In this document: positions 36,861 through 49,901 of the stretch, in pieces | How positions within the stretch are numbered: the stretch's first letter is position 1 | Layout of the letters: each line of letters opens with the position of its first letter | From: Megalonaias nervosa | Lineage: Eukaryota; Mollusca; Bivalvia; Unionida; Unionidae | DNA: 64,000 bases | Direction: 5' to 3' | Assembly: GCA_016617855.1 (NCBI GenBank) | Contig: JAECUM010003203.1 | Coordinates: 1-64,000 of the forward strand | Position numbers and translations under genes: made by a program | Notes under the pieces: generated by a model | The model's input: the letters and a program-made list of their open reading frames with translations, nothing else | Databases searched by the model: none | Told to the model about the DNA's origin: nothing

Positions 36861-37513
36861 TTCTTATGCTAAAGAAGTTAATGTATGAAAAGATACCAAA
36901 GTCGTCTTATTTCCTCGTTTTTATCTCTGATCACATAAGCACCCCACCCCCACCCCCACTCTATAAATTTATTCGTTCCATTAAATTATTAAAAGGTTGC
37001 ATTCGGTTTTTTGCTTCTCGTTTTTGAAATTTAGCTGTCTCTTCTGTGTAAATATTTGCATTAGTTTTGATCTCGATTCTCCGCTGACCTTGCCAAGATG
37101 AAAGGACACTTATATCGAATCATTCGTTGGTCTTAACTACACTTATAATAAAAAATATATTAATATTTGCAGCTGTAATTATTATTAGAATTTAATTACA
37201 TTATTTATATTGATCCTGACCTGACAGAAGCTCTCCATAATTATAAATTTAGCATTTTTGTGTACGTCTGTACATCCGTCCGAATCCCCAGATAAACCTC
37301 GGTCGTAAGTTTTATACTTTGCTTTTATTTCAATATCATTTTCATTATATATTCATTACTAGATATTGAATTATGTATGTAAATAATGGGAGGCGCCATA
37401 ACAAAATTACTAAAAGCAAACACCAAACAATAAAATGTTGGCCTCAAGCATTAACTTTTTTTAAATAATTTGTTTTCTACATAAATAATGCAAAGTGTCA
37501 GTGATTCAACTTA

Positions 37514-38335
37514 CAAGACCTGTTTATCATCATCATCATTATCAATCCCTTAGCCCAAGAGGTCGTTGGGGCATCACAGTTAACTTTACTACCAATTCTC
37601 TCCATCTTTCCCTGTTCTCTACTGCCCTTTCGGAATCTCCAAATCCCATGCCTGTCCACTCCTTAATGTTGTCTTCCCACCTATTTTTTGTCTGTCTCTT
37701 CTTCTGCACCCTCGCACTGTGCCTTGCAAGATTGTTTTTGCCAGTCCAGATGATCTTGAGACATGAACGTACCACTTCAGTTTGCGCTTTTTTGCAGTGG
37801 TCAAGAGGTCTTCATAGGATCCGATAGCTCGTTAGATCCCGTTGAGGACTTCTTCGTTGGTTACATGGTCAATGTATGAGATGCCCAAGATCTTGCGGTA
37901 GCATCTCATTTCGAAGGTTTGAATACTTCTTTGTAGATCTGATGTGAGCGTCTATGTTTCACAAACATAAAGAAAGATGGATATGACAACTGAGCGCATC
38001 AGCCCTATTTTGGAATCAAAAGCAATGTTGGTATCTTTCCATATTGGTCTCTACCTTGTTATTGCTGCTGTTGTCTGGGCAATCCTACAAAGTAGTTCTG
38101 GTTTGGAGCCCTCATCTGTGAAGATTGATCCCAAGTACTTGAAGCTTGTGACTCTTTCCAGCTTCTGTCCAATGACCTTTATTTCTGCACTGATGCCATT
38201 GGTGTTGTTTGTCATCAGTTTGGTTTATTTGGCGCTAATCTCCATACCGTATGCGATGGAGTTTGCTACCTGTTGCTACTCATATTATGGGTCAACCACA
38301 CAGTATCATAAATCTGTTCCACTGTTCCACACTAC
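37514..38335 (-). pseudogene. non-LTR retrotransposon reverse transcriptase, C-terminal part
   Basis: The minus strand encodes the end of a LINE ORF2 in several frames. In order it shows IYDTVWLTHNM (region of the catalytic F/YxDD, altered), ANSIAYGMEISAK, SFKYLGSIFTDEGS, RLMRSVVISIFLYVCE, MRCYRKILGISYIDHV, LKWYVHVSRSSG and RWEDNIKEWTGM, ending RERWRELV just before a GAT-triplet tail (37529-37542). In-frame stops (for example after ISAK) and frame changes make it dead. The 5' side ends near a (TA)n array, consistent with 5' truncation. The motif set suits an RTE/Jockey-type element; the clade is uncertain. The 169-codon plus-strand ORF across it is a shadow. Confidence 0.85.
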
Positions 38336-38342
38336 TACAAAC

Positions 38343-38344
<2 letters not shown>

Positions 38345-38411
<67 letters not shown>

Positions 38412-38412
38412 G
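38345..38412. repeat. (TA)n(CA)n microsatellite
   Basis: TA units followed by CA units. Confidence 0.95.
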
Positions 38413-38539
38413 CACAAGCTAAATTTGTAAAAGGTCGCTATTCTAACATTGCTGTAAATTTTCGGTGCTTCTTTTTATCCAAGTAATCGCATTGGTAACA
38501 ACTGGAGAATAAAATTCTTAAAAATCGATGGTTATTGCC

Positions 38540-38541
<2 letters not shown>

Positions 38542-38599
<58 letters not shown>
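38542..38599. repeat. (TA)n microsatellite
   Basis: About 28 TA units. Confidence 0.95.
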
Positions 38600-38601
<2 letters not shown>

Positions 38602-38699
38602 AAATACACGGCTTTGAGTTGTGACAATATGATTCCACTCCACTCGTGAAATTGGTCCTTATCTCTACTAAAAACACGTTATATATCCTTTATATCCTA

Positions 38700-39012
38700 C
38701 CCTCATTGGATATGGAATACAGCTTGGATACAGGATACAGCTTGGATGTGAGACAGCTTGGATATAGGATACAGCTTGGATATGGGATATATTTTGGACA
38801 TGGAATACAGTTTGGATATGGAATATAGCTTGGATATGGAATACAGCTTGGATATAGAATACGGTTTGGACATAGAATACAACTTGGACATGGAATACAG
38901 CTTGGATATGGAATACAGATTGGATATCTAATATAGCTTGGATATAGAATACAGTTTTGATATGGAATACAGTTTGGATATGGGATACAGCTTGGATATG
39001 GAATATAGTTTC
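38700..39012. repeat. 18-bp minisatellite
   Basis: About 17 copies of GGATATGGAATACAGCTT. Since 18 is a multiple of three, all frames stay open and yield six-residue repeat peptides on both strands. These are not genes. Confidence 0.9.
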
Positions 39013-39118
39013 AGTATGTTGGCTCAATATATTACCTCATTATTGAAGCTCTGGTGCCGACTGCATGTTCATGTTTGTGTTTGTAGGGAAACTATTACAT
39101 ATCCATGGTATTCTTTAG

Positions 39119-39335
39119 AGGTGCAACGATATGCCCAAAACCGTATCGCGATATGCCCGAAACCGCATCGCGATATGCAACGATATGCCAAAACCGTATT
39201 GCGATATGCAACGATGTGCCAAAACCTTATTGTGATATGCAACAATACGCCTAAAACCGTATTGCAATATGCAACGATATGCCCAAAACCGTATTGCGAT
39301 ATACCAAAACCATATAGCAATACGTATTTCAATAC
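39119..39335. repeat. minisatellite, unit about 26-32 bp
   Basis: Seven or eight degenerate copies with GCGATATGCAACGATATGCC and AAAACCGTATT. Confidence 0.9.
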
Positions 39336-39601
39336 AGTAACACTTAATAAAAACAATTAAAAAAATCACTATAACATTTACTACTTGAAAATATAACATC
39401 TCAAAAGTGGTGTTACCTTATAAGACTGCAAACTTTAGTCAAATAAACAGATAAAATTAACATTAAAATGAAAAAGTCTTCAAAACACCTGGAAGCAGTA
39501 AATTTATCAGGAAATTAAATCTCGCTGTCATTTCTAGTATGTCCGTGTTTTAAAATTCTCACACTGCACTTTTAGCTTTTTTTGTTGGGAATGATTTCAA
39601 A

Positions 39602-39718
<117 letters not shown>

Positions 39719-39956
39719 GCATGGTTGTTTGTTAGTTTTTAAAATTTTTTGTTTCATTCTGTGATGTGGGTAATGTAAAATTGTATCTAATAGCCGATCT
39801 TGTCCAAGATCAGTGACAGTTTTGTAAACAACACTGGATAATTATTAGGATTATTATCTTGGTCTGAGTCAAGGACATTGTGCTTACAATGTTCTTTATT
39901 ATAATTTTACTGACAGACCTTCTAATGATAATTAAGGTTTTTCTAAAAGTGATCTT

Positions 39957-40283
39957 TTGGACCTCATCCGGGTTATTCTTTTGTGTCTTATCTTTTTATT
40001 GGAGTATTCGTTTATATTGTTTTATTCAGATTTTGATTTCGGTGAAATCATTTATTATTCTCTGGAAATTCTAAGTGCTCAGTTGCATTTTCCAAAAGAG
40101 ACATTATCTGGGAATTATAGTGAATTCAAACAAGGAAACCTTGGATTATATTACTGTGATTCAACACAGGACTTGGCACAACAATGCAATTCAGGACATC
40201 GGTACATTAGTACACTAGAAACTACCGACTACAACGGGCACATCGTCACATTTAGTATTGGCACGTTTCACAAATGCCATTAA
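39957..40283 (+). CDS. unrecognised ORF fragment
   Basis: An open frame of 108 codons without an ATG near its start. A hydrophobic segment (LLCLIFLLEYSFILFY) is followed by a polar, cysteine-bearing part (GLYYCDSTQDLAQQC and a GTFHKCH end). It could be an exon of a secreted or membrane protein, or chance. No family is recognised. Confidence 0.2.
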   Translation: MDLIRVILLCLIFLLEYSFILFYSDFDFGEIIYYSLEILSAQLHFPKETLSGNYSEFKQGNLGLYYCDSTQDLAQQCNSGHRYISTLETTDYNGHIVTFSIGTFHKCH

Positions 40284-40599
40284 AGATTAGTCAGAACTGT
40301 ATTTATTAGGACTTGTGTTAGTAAATTCTAGGATTATTTGGGACTTACTTCGCAATACTGTAAGTTCTTTTTTTTCTTACATTTTCGCTATGTATTATAG
40401 GGCAAAAATTTCATTTTTGAATTTCACAAAAGTGTTGCTTCGTACTCTTTTCTATTACTTATTTTTAAGACCATAGAATCGTAAAACCATATTTAAAAAA
40501 AAAAAATAAATTTTTGAAAATTCAAATTCAGTTAACTTGAAAAATGAATCGACGTTAATCGATATTTGGAGACAAGAAAAGGAAGTTAATGCTAACCCC

Positions 40600-41335
40600 A
40601 CTGATTATTTATCACAGCCCATAACATCAGCCCACAATGATTATTGATTGCAGCCCACACATTGACATCAACCCCCATTGATTAGCGATAAGAGCCCAAA
40701 CAATAACATCAACCCCCTCTGATTATTGACTACAGCCCATAACATCAACCCCCTCTGATTATTGACTACAGCCCATAACATCAACCCCCACTGATTAGTG
40801 ATCACAACACATAAATCACCCCCCACTGATTAGTGATCACAACACATAAATCACCCCCCACTGATTAGTGATCAGAGCCCAGAGCATCAACCCCCACTGA
40901 TTATTGATAACAGCCAGTACAATGACCTCAAAATCCCCACTTATTAGTGATCACAGCCCATACAATTACATCAACGCCCATTGATTAGTGATCAGAGCTC
41001 ATACAATAACATCAATCCACACTGATTATGGATCACAGCCCATAACATCAACCCCCACTGATTACTAAGCACAGCCCAGAACATCAACCCCCACTGATTC
41101 CTGAGCACAGCCCATACAATAAATTCAAGCCCCACTGATTAGTGATCACAACCCACACAATAACAACCACTTCAACTTATTAGTGATCACAGCCCAACAA
41201 TGACATTGACCCCCACTGATTACTGATCACATCCCATACAATAATATCCACATACACTGATTAGTGATCACAGCCCATACAATAACATCAACCCACACTG
41301 ATTAGTGATCACAGCCCATACAATAATATCCACAA
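40600..41335. repeat. minisatellite, unit about 37-41 bp
   Basis: About twenty degenerate copies with CCCACTGATTAGTGATCACA and GCCCATACAATAACATCAAC. The unit includes the near-palindrome TGATTAGTGATCA. Unit length varies by deletion of ACAAT. Confidence 0.92.
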
Positions 41336-42536
41336 CCCCCTGACTATATCTACCCAAGTTCTTTATGTTAATTGGTCTCATACTTTTTTGCATGGGCAAA
41401 ATCTTCATCCGATAAACCAGATTTATGTCATAATGAGTAAAATGCAAACTTTTTTCGTTGTCTGGTCTCATGAAATTCTTCAGGATTATCAACATAATTA
41501 CAAAGGTAAACACTCTTTTTAATTAATAGTTGAATTTAATTTTGATTAGTTATTTGACCAGTTGTCTTGAAACTCTCTTTAGATAGATTTAATGGACCTT
41601 TGATATTGACCTGGCTGGTAATGTGAAAATCTCAATCATATCATCGAGAAAATATTCATTTCGAATTTGGTTTTTATTGTAATTGATGTTAACGGTAACG
41701 GATGTTTGTATATGTGACTTTTTTTCTTAGCTTCTATAAAACCCGATGTCATGCTTACATCAAAACGCGGGCGTTAACTTACATACACAACAAGATGTTA
41801 ATAAACTTACCAGGAACATTTTTTCCTGAAAGGCATTTAGTGATAAAATAAGTCAACGAATGTTAATCTCTTAACGCCGAAAGAGCGACAAATTTAAATA
41901 TCTCCTACTTGTTTTGGATGCAGATAGCTACATTTTCAGTCTTATGTTATATCCCAGTTTGTATTTTACTCACATGTAAGACTACTTTCCAAAAGAAATG
42001 GAAGGAAACTCTGTTTATATCATATCGTAACAGATGCTAATCGGTATTTACAAATAAATGCAAAACGCTTATCTCACTGCAGGAGTACCATTAGGTATTT
42101 TTCATTTTCAGGATTATTACATTATCCGAAAACCTTTATCACTCCCATCGAAGTAAAAAAAAATCAAATCTAGTCCGCCTTTATTAATAACAATTCTGGA
42201 AAATGTCATTTTATGACACCAGTTTAAAATGGACTACAATTTCCTAAGATTTTCCCCTGGTGCACACCAACTCTGGACGTTTTACCACTATGACCTGGCG
42301 TTAACATTGCAGTCTCGTCTGTTCCTATCTGTTAGATAAGCGGGTCCTAATTAAAATTCGATTCATGCCCAAAGCATAGCAGATTCTATCCCTCGCAGTC
42401 AACAAGCTATTGCGAGACTGGCCAATATATTAATCTTCATGGGTACGTGTCACGCTGACCACAAAAGAATGGACTGTGAAATTATCGACAGGTTACACTG
42501 AGTACAGAGATTAATCTAAAGTAATTTGCACCGTTG
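41336..42536. other. non-coding stretch, nothing recognised
   Basis: Short ORFs only; no motif, RNA or transposon end is evident. Confidence 0.5.
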
Positions 42537-42537
42537 C

Positions 42538-42576
<39 letters not shown>

Positions 42577-43990
42577 AATAATAATAATAATAATAATAAT
42601 ATAAACAGTGGCTTCCGTTTAGTGAAAGTGTAGCATGTTTTACTGGTATTGATCTTATATGAACAGTACTGTACTCCTTTCTTATTCTCACCCACCAGCG
42701 CTTAGTTGTGCATATCGTTATCGCTGGATTCATTCTTTCGTGTAGATTTGACAAAATCTAGTATCGAGTAGAAAAGCGAATATCGACTGCGAGTACTGAG
42801 TTGTAAAAAAGCGAGTATCAGTGTTTTTGTTTTTTTTAAAAAAGCAAGTTATGACTTATACAGGCTTGCACTGATTTTAATAAAACGAGTATCTTGTGAA
42901 ATAACTGTGAGAATCGGCTGAAGTAAAGGTGAGCATCGTGTGAAGTAGAGATGAGTACTTGCGAAATAAAAGTGAGTATGAAATTACAAAAGCGAATATT
43001 GGCAGGGGAAGATTTACCAAAAGAGCTTTTAAGCTTGCTTTTACGTACTTCTGCGATCGGTGTTTCATTGCTTCATTAGTTTATTGTTGTAATTTAGAAC
43101 TTGACTCTTTCATTCCATCTTCAGCTGGATTCCCAATTGATGATACAAATACAAAAGTTTGCCATATTGTAGTTAATGCAATGGGCTTCGAAATTCTCAT
43201 TATCTCAGCACACGTGAATGATAGAGAGGTAAATCATGAATTTAGACAAACTTGAGAATAAAATATATGCAAATTTGTTTTACATATTTTTCTGGTATAT
43301 GGATTAATTCATTCATTCATGGCCTCTATTTTGATAGTTCTTTTGTATTAATCTCACAGGCATTTCATGATCATTTGTTGTATCAAAATTCAGGATATAC
43401 ATTAGATGGTTCACTCAGATTTTAAATTTCAGTGTATGCAAATTATTTGTTGTCAATATTATAGTGAAGTTATATTCTTAATCCTGAAGGTATGATTCAA
43501 TTCTGATCATTCGGGCAAAATTCACGTACTTAATGACATCAAAGAGATGCACAAAAATTATGAGTAGACAAAACGTTGCCTTACGTCTACCATCACACGT
43601 TTAAAAAATGTTCTTGTATGCTTTACAAGCCATAACAATTTTTTTTAAATGAAGAGTCCCTGTCGTGGTTAATACGGTATTACTGTATGCGCAACTTGTT
43701 TCTTTTGCGTAAGTTGGAACGGCATACATTGCTTTCACATATTGCCAAGGTAAAAGCTTGCAAAGAAAGTACTAATACCGAAACGCGTCGTCTAACCCGT
43801 TCTCGACGAACTCGGCTTCAATTTCACTTAATCTCTCGCCGTGATTCAATTGTTGTAACATAGCCTCCGTTTTCCAATACTGCAGTGCTATTAACAGTGT
43901 GTGAGAAAAAGTCTTGATTAATTTTAAAGCTGCGTGCGTAGATTAGTTCTGGTAAAATAATTTGCTCTCTTACCATGTACAGATGATATT
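42537..43990 (+). repeat. dispersed repeat B, copy 2
   Basis: Homologous to 30418-31570. It begins with (AAC)n(AAT)n at 42537-42601 and has AGTATCGAGTA-like motifs at 42760-42980. A 98-codon ORF (42959-43255) carries GRFTKRAFKLAFTYF and EILIISA, matching the copy 1 ORF. The ORFs are diverged but share their ends, so the repeat may once have been coding. Confidence 0.65.
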
Positions 43991-44046
43991 AATTAGGTGC
44001 CTCGATTTTTGCCCGTCGAGAAAACGATGATCAATAAACAATAACA

Positions 44047-44074
44047 ACACACACACACACACACACACACACAC
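44047..44074. repeat. (CA)n microsatellite
   Basis: About 14 CA units. Confidence 0.9.
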
Positions 44075-44253
44075 TATTATGAAGTCATCAGACATATTTA
44101 TTTGTCTATGTAAAATCAGCACATTTATTCGATACTAGGTAATTAAATCAAACATTACTTCAATATGGATTGAAAGGCCTAAAGGAGATTTAACAAAATA
44201 TGAGGGTCAAAGGCTGCCCTTACATACATTTCAGTTTGTCAGCCTGACTGTCT

Positions 44254-45000
<747 letters not shown>

Positions 45001-45179
45001 CTAATACAAGTAATAAACAATAGCATTATATAATACAAGCAATACGCAGTAGCATTATGCAATGCAAGTGATATGCAATAGAGTGTGAAATTGTTGTCTT
45101 TTTTATTTATCTAGCAGATTTCTGTTCTAGTTACTTTTTTTGTCTGTTTGTCATTGGCCATTACCTCATGTTACTCTTG

Positions 45180-45275
45180 GCTTTAATTGGTCATTGGCAT
45201 TAATTGCAATGTTGTCTGATTGTCATTGGCATTAATTATTGTACTGGTTACCCTTGTTGTCTGATTGTCATTGAT
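45180..45275. repeat. short tandem repeat containing TTGTCTGATTGTCATTGG
   Basis: About three partial copies of TGTCTGATTGTCATTGGCAT. The 76-codon ORF over it is a repeat translation. Confidence 0.6.
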
Positions 45276-45860
45276 TTGCAAAATTCAATTACTAAAGTTT
45301 CAGCTTTAACAGTCAACCAGTCACTGATCAGTGCAATAATAAGACAAATACATGTTATAGAATCAGATTCTGATTGTTGGAGTGATACAAACGTTTCTTC
45401 AGATACACAAGAAGTAAATTTATGTATTCCATAACAATATAGTTCATGCTATAGGTCTTGCGAGCAGAAATACCCTACCCATTTTAAAAATTGAAACTCG
45501 TTTTAAAGCCCTTAGGAGTAATGACTTGAATGGATTGCATAAACCATGATTAAAAGAGGTCAAGAGCGAGTTCAGAATGGAAAAGCTAATGATCGAAAAG
45601 GTATATTTTCACCAGTTACAAAAATGCAAAAAAAAAAAAACAACCCCAACAACAGCCTTTCGAATGACAATCAGTAAGTTTTGATCGGATATATTACAAC
45701 CAGTTTTGGAGGTCTATCAATTATAAAATAAAGAAATCTAACAGACCATTTGACATTTAGCTAAGTGATATTGTTTATCATGATCCAGTAGATATTGTAG
45801 ATTTTAATTTGAAAAGTTATATTTATCTCCGAAGATAAACAATAAATTTCAGGATTTCCA

Positions 45861-47480
45861 CATGGAAGTTAGTGAAATGGTCGGAATATGGAGTGGAGAG
45901 TTTGATTACATTGCACTCGACGAGCTTTCATCTGTCCTTTCTGATGTTACATCTGGAAAGGCAGGTGGAGTAGCCAATATAAATTATGAACATCTAAAGT
46001 AAGCCTTGGTTACTCCTTTGAACCTTATGTTGATATCTGTGCATGTTCCCGATTAACTAAAAGGTCTGATAATGTGCTTTTGGTTGGGGACCGAGTAATA
46101 CAAAAGTATCTTAATAATTAACGGGTAATAACTCTTCTACTGATTATATGTAAGGTCTTTGATAAGATTTTATTAAATAGGATACATAGCGAGCTTGAGT
46201 TTTCTGATATTATATTATTTCGTTGTGTTGATAAATGAACTTCTTAATGTTTTATCAAAATGTAAACTTGATTTTGTATTTTTGTTTGGGGACAATTGCC
46301 CGTGTCTTAATATAGCAGATGATATGCTTCTTTTAAGTCTTTCTAAGTCAGGTTTGGCTCAGTTACCAATTTAATGTGACGAGTACTCCATAAACATGGA
46401 TTTATTTATAATTCCAAGAAAAATAACAGTACAAACGCTCATATGACTACAAAGAAATAATGTTATGTAGGCATTTATGTGTGAATGTATCAACGTATAG
46501 CAGAATATATACCAAACTTAAAGAGGCTGAAGATAGACTTGTAATTATTTGATTCAGTTTTATTGAAATTGGGGCAATTAAGAATTTAATCCGCTCACAA
46601 CTGTATGACGCTACTGCAATACACCGAGCGTTGTATCATTGTAAAACTTAGTTTGTAACATGACTCATGCTAGTACTAGAGAGAGGCCATCGATTTTGCG
46701 GTAAGCATATACAACGTATATCTAGATATACTTGAAATGACAATGCCTTTTGATTATTATTTATTTTATCAATTGAAGATGACACTGATATAAAACAGCT
46801 AAGTTTCTTTGTGGAACGTTTCAGGCTGTCTGCAAAACGCTTATTTTTACTCCGTCTTTTTAGCTATCCGTTTCCAAATTGCACATTAAACAAACTGGCT
46901 TCATTCCAGAAACGTATAACTGAAGGATAAATTTAATTCAAAAGGTGTTGTAGAATCGCACATTCATCAAAATCGATAACCGGTTAATAAATCTCTTTGA
47001 AAAGTATTGTTAAATTCCAAAATATCCATTTCTTGTATGAAAATGCCTTGACATGTAGACTTTATGAAGATATTTCTCATAGCTGATTTCAAAAGTACCT
47101 CTGTACTATTGGATGTAGGAATAAACATTTCCAGGACCTTCTGAGTCGTGTCGACTATTGGAAGTAGGAATAAACATTTCCAGGACCTTCTGAGTCGTGT
47201 CGACTCACTGCCAATATTGTGACTTAATTTTTAGTGTAATCTCTGTACTTGTTGTAAAACATTATGCACTTCAGTCCTTGATCAGTTTCTTACTGTGTGT
47301 AGTTTTCTTATACAAGACGGTGAAATGTTTTCGTGTTGTATTGTGGACAAATTTGGGCTGCGCGTTTATATACTCTCTTAGGAATAATGACATGTGTGAT
47401 TTGCAAACTCTTTGAAGCCACGAACAACTTGCGTATCTCAGTCTCCCATGTAATTTAACTGTTGCTTCCATGTGGAGAAA
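45861..47480 (+). pseudogene. decayed LINE reverse transcriptase (CR1/Jockey-like)
   Basis: Scattered frames on the plus strand follow the order of a LINE ORF2: LSSVLSDVTSGKAGGVANIN (45930-45990), a KVFDKILLNRI block (near 46155), ADDMLLLSLSKSGLAQL with the catalytic ADD at 46315, a diverged thumb region, and an RGHRFCGKHIQ plus LSFFGTFQAVCK stretch near 46700-46830. Stops and frame changes are frequent, so it is old and dead. The clade is inferred from motif order and is not certain. It contains a tandem duplication of about 53 bp at 47101-47203. Confidence 0.7.
47101..47203. repeat. tandem duplication of about 53 bp
   Basis: Two copies of GGAATAAACATTTCCAGGAC and CTTCTGAGTCGTGTCGACT, inside the decayed LINE. 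Confidence 0.9.
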
Positions 47481-49190
47481 TTCTGCAACAAACTTTGGAC
47501 TGTATCGATGTTGATAATGAACGTATTGTTAATTAAATATTTTCTACCCACCCTGTAATTTAATTAGTTAACACCACGTATTCTGAGTGATTCGTCATTA
47601 ATAGTATTCTGTCATCGCAATGGAAGTCATCCCAATACGTTTATATGAAGGAAACAATGACTGTATTTTATAACGAATTTTGTAATAATTATATTGTTTA
47701 CCTCTCATGCCAGTGAGATTTGCTGTTACTTTCGTGTGTGTTGCTAACCGTATAAGGTTTAGTAAAGCTAATCATGTAAGTAATTTTCTAAAATTATATT
47801 TCCATTTCGCTATAGCAGGAAATTTTCTAAGCTACTTTGCAAACATGCCAGATTTGGTCATTTAGATAATAATCACATTTTTACAATGTTGAAAACCGTA
47901 GTTCTCATGACGAATATTCACCACATATGCATTTATTTTGTATAATCATTTTGTGAATGTATGTTGTTTGTCGCCTTTAATTACAGTTATTTTCTACTTT
48001 TGGCGTATTCTTTAAATTAATGACTGTACTCTTCGTAATTTAGAGAAGAAATAAAGATATGAATTAATCGATCAGTTATCACTGCACGTGAAAAATTCTC
48101 GATTCGTCCCCCATTACGTCATATTATCCACTAAAAACATTCCAGAAAAAAGATCACAACAAATGCAGCCTAAATAGAGTGTCTTACAGTTATAAAAGCG
48201 TACGGTTTTCTCAAGGTTGAATATTGCCACCGAATTTACATCATTGTGGCAGTGGTATTGCCCTAATCACAGGAGGTAACCAACTTTGAGGTGTAAGGAG
48301 TAAACAACACGGACACCACCCCCAACTCCCCCTCCCAAAAAAAACAGTAAAAGCGTAAAGAGGGTGTAAAGACCATGGAAAATGACAGGGGGTGGGTAAA
48401 TAAAGGAATGAAGCGAAAAAGCGAAATGGTGTGTTAGATAATACCAGATAACTTTGTGAGTCTCCAAACAGGCGACCAGTGATAAAATATATAACTAAGA
48501 CCTAATACAAAATTTTTTTTGTGCCAATCAAAGAGGCTAAAAACTATAAGCAAGTAAATCGTGTAGTCAATTATTGATTTGACGGCAGAGAAAATGGAAA
48601 ATAAACAGAAGTCATTTACACTCAAGGTATGATCATTTAATTTCAGTCTATTTTTTCATGATAAGATCAGGAAGTCAGCTTAAAACGTCTGTCAAAATGT
48701 AAGTGGTGGCCTTATTGACAGTCAAGGTTGTGTGTCGTTAAGTTTAAAAATAGAGGACGGGACACTACATAATATTTGCCAAAATTTTGTTAAACAGGGA
48801 GGAGGGGGCTGATCATCTTTGTTAACAGATAAATACAGTATTAAGAAAATAAAACTATCAGCCCTAACCTCATTAGATGGCTTAAAAAATCGGGATAAAA
48901 TTGTCAAGAAGACTCAGGAAAAGTTTATAAATGAGAAACACTGATTTATCACGGATACAAAGCCGCTTGTCACATTTGTCAAGGATACTGTAGCACGCAA
49001 GGGGTCTCAGTATCGAGCGAATGCAAAAACACATGCGACTATCTTGAGGTCGATGTTTCCGTTATTTTCAAAGATCTCAAGAGGACAGTCATTGTTAACT
49101 GAATGGTTCTTAAACGAGGAAAGACCACACAATATGTTTCCTCTAATCAACAAACAAGCACACATTTGCAACACCCTAATTTCACTTTGA
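47481..49190. other. non-coding stretch, nothing recognised
   Basis: Short ORFs only. A C/G-rich homopolymer patch lies near 48305-48345. No gene or element end was identified. Confidence 0.5.
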
Positions 49191-49194
49191 TTGG

Positions 49195-49560
49195 TGTAGG
49201 ATATAAAGCCCCTAGACTAATTTGTCTAGGATATAAAGCCCTTTATTGATTTGTCTAGGATATAAAGCCCATTGATTGATTTGTCAAGGTTATAAATCCC
49301 CTTGATTGATTTGTCTAGGATATAAATCCCATTGATTGATTTGTCAAGGTTATAAATCCCCTTGATTGATTTGTCAAGGTTATAAATCCCCTTGATTGAT
49401 TTGTCTAGGATATAAAGCTCCTATATTGATTTGTCTAGGATGTATAGCCCCTAGATTGATTTGTCAAGGATATAAAGTTCCAATATTGATTTGTCTAGGA
49501 TATAAAGCCCTTTATTGATTTGTCAAGGTTATAAAGCCCCTTGATTTATTTGTCTAGGAT
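49195..49560. repeat. 31-bp minisatellite interrupted by the Polinton
   Basis: About twelve copies of TTGATTTGTCTAGGATATAAA followed by GCCCCTTGA. The array stops at GTCTAGGAT (49560), exactly where the Polinton terminus begins. Spacing and homogeneity are satellite-like, not CRISPR-like. Confidence 0.92.
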
Positions 49561-49901
49561 AGTTATCTTGAATAAGGGGTTTCTAGCCCCAAATCCTATT
49601 TTGTATTGGACGACAACATGATTCTTCCCCCCTCCATGGCCCCCTCAAGTTAGTCTAAACAAATACGAAAACAAAATTTGTTGAGACAACAGAATTTATT
49701 TCATAACCGTTTACTCGTCGAGGACATATTTTTATTATCATCAACGTCAAACAAAATAGGGGTTTGATCCAGAAACAACCCCTTATACAAGACTACTCAT
49801 ATATTTTACACAAAATTTGACTATATAATCGCTAGCAATTTTACTGCATCTATTTTTTGATATTCCACACAAAATTCACTGTAGCAACCAATTTAACAAA
49901 T
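49561..49901. repeat. candidate left terminal region of the Polinton
   Basis: About 340 bp without coding sequence between the minisatellite and the end of polB. It begins AGTTATCTTGAATAAGGGGT. ATAAGGGGTT near 49573 recurs inverted as AACCCCTTAT near 49778. By family knowledge a long terminal inverted repeat is expected here; its partner is outside the window. Confidence 0.6.

Noticed and set aside
37977..38486. 169-codon plus-strand ORF
   Set aside because: It is antisense to a clear LINE reverse transcriptase and ends in a TA/CA microsatellite.
38668..39399. ORFs of 62-140 codons with six-residue repeat peptides
   Set aside because: An 18-bp minisatellite and the neighbouring 26-32 bp array keep all frames open.
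40600..41335. Spaced GATTAGTGATCACA repeats as a possible regulatory array
   Set aside because: The whole 37-41 bp unit is repeated, so satellite DNA is sufficient.
49195..49560. Regular direct repeats that resemble a CRISPR array
   Set aside because: Units are contiguous and near identical without unique spacers, in a eukaryotic context.
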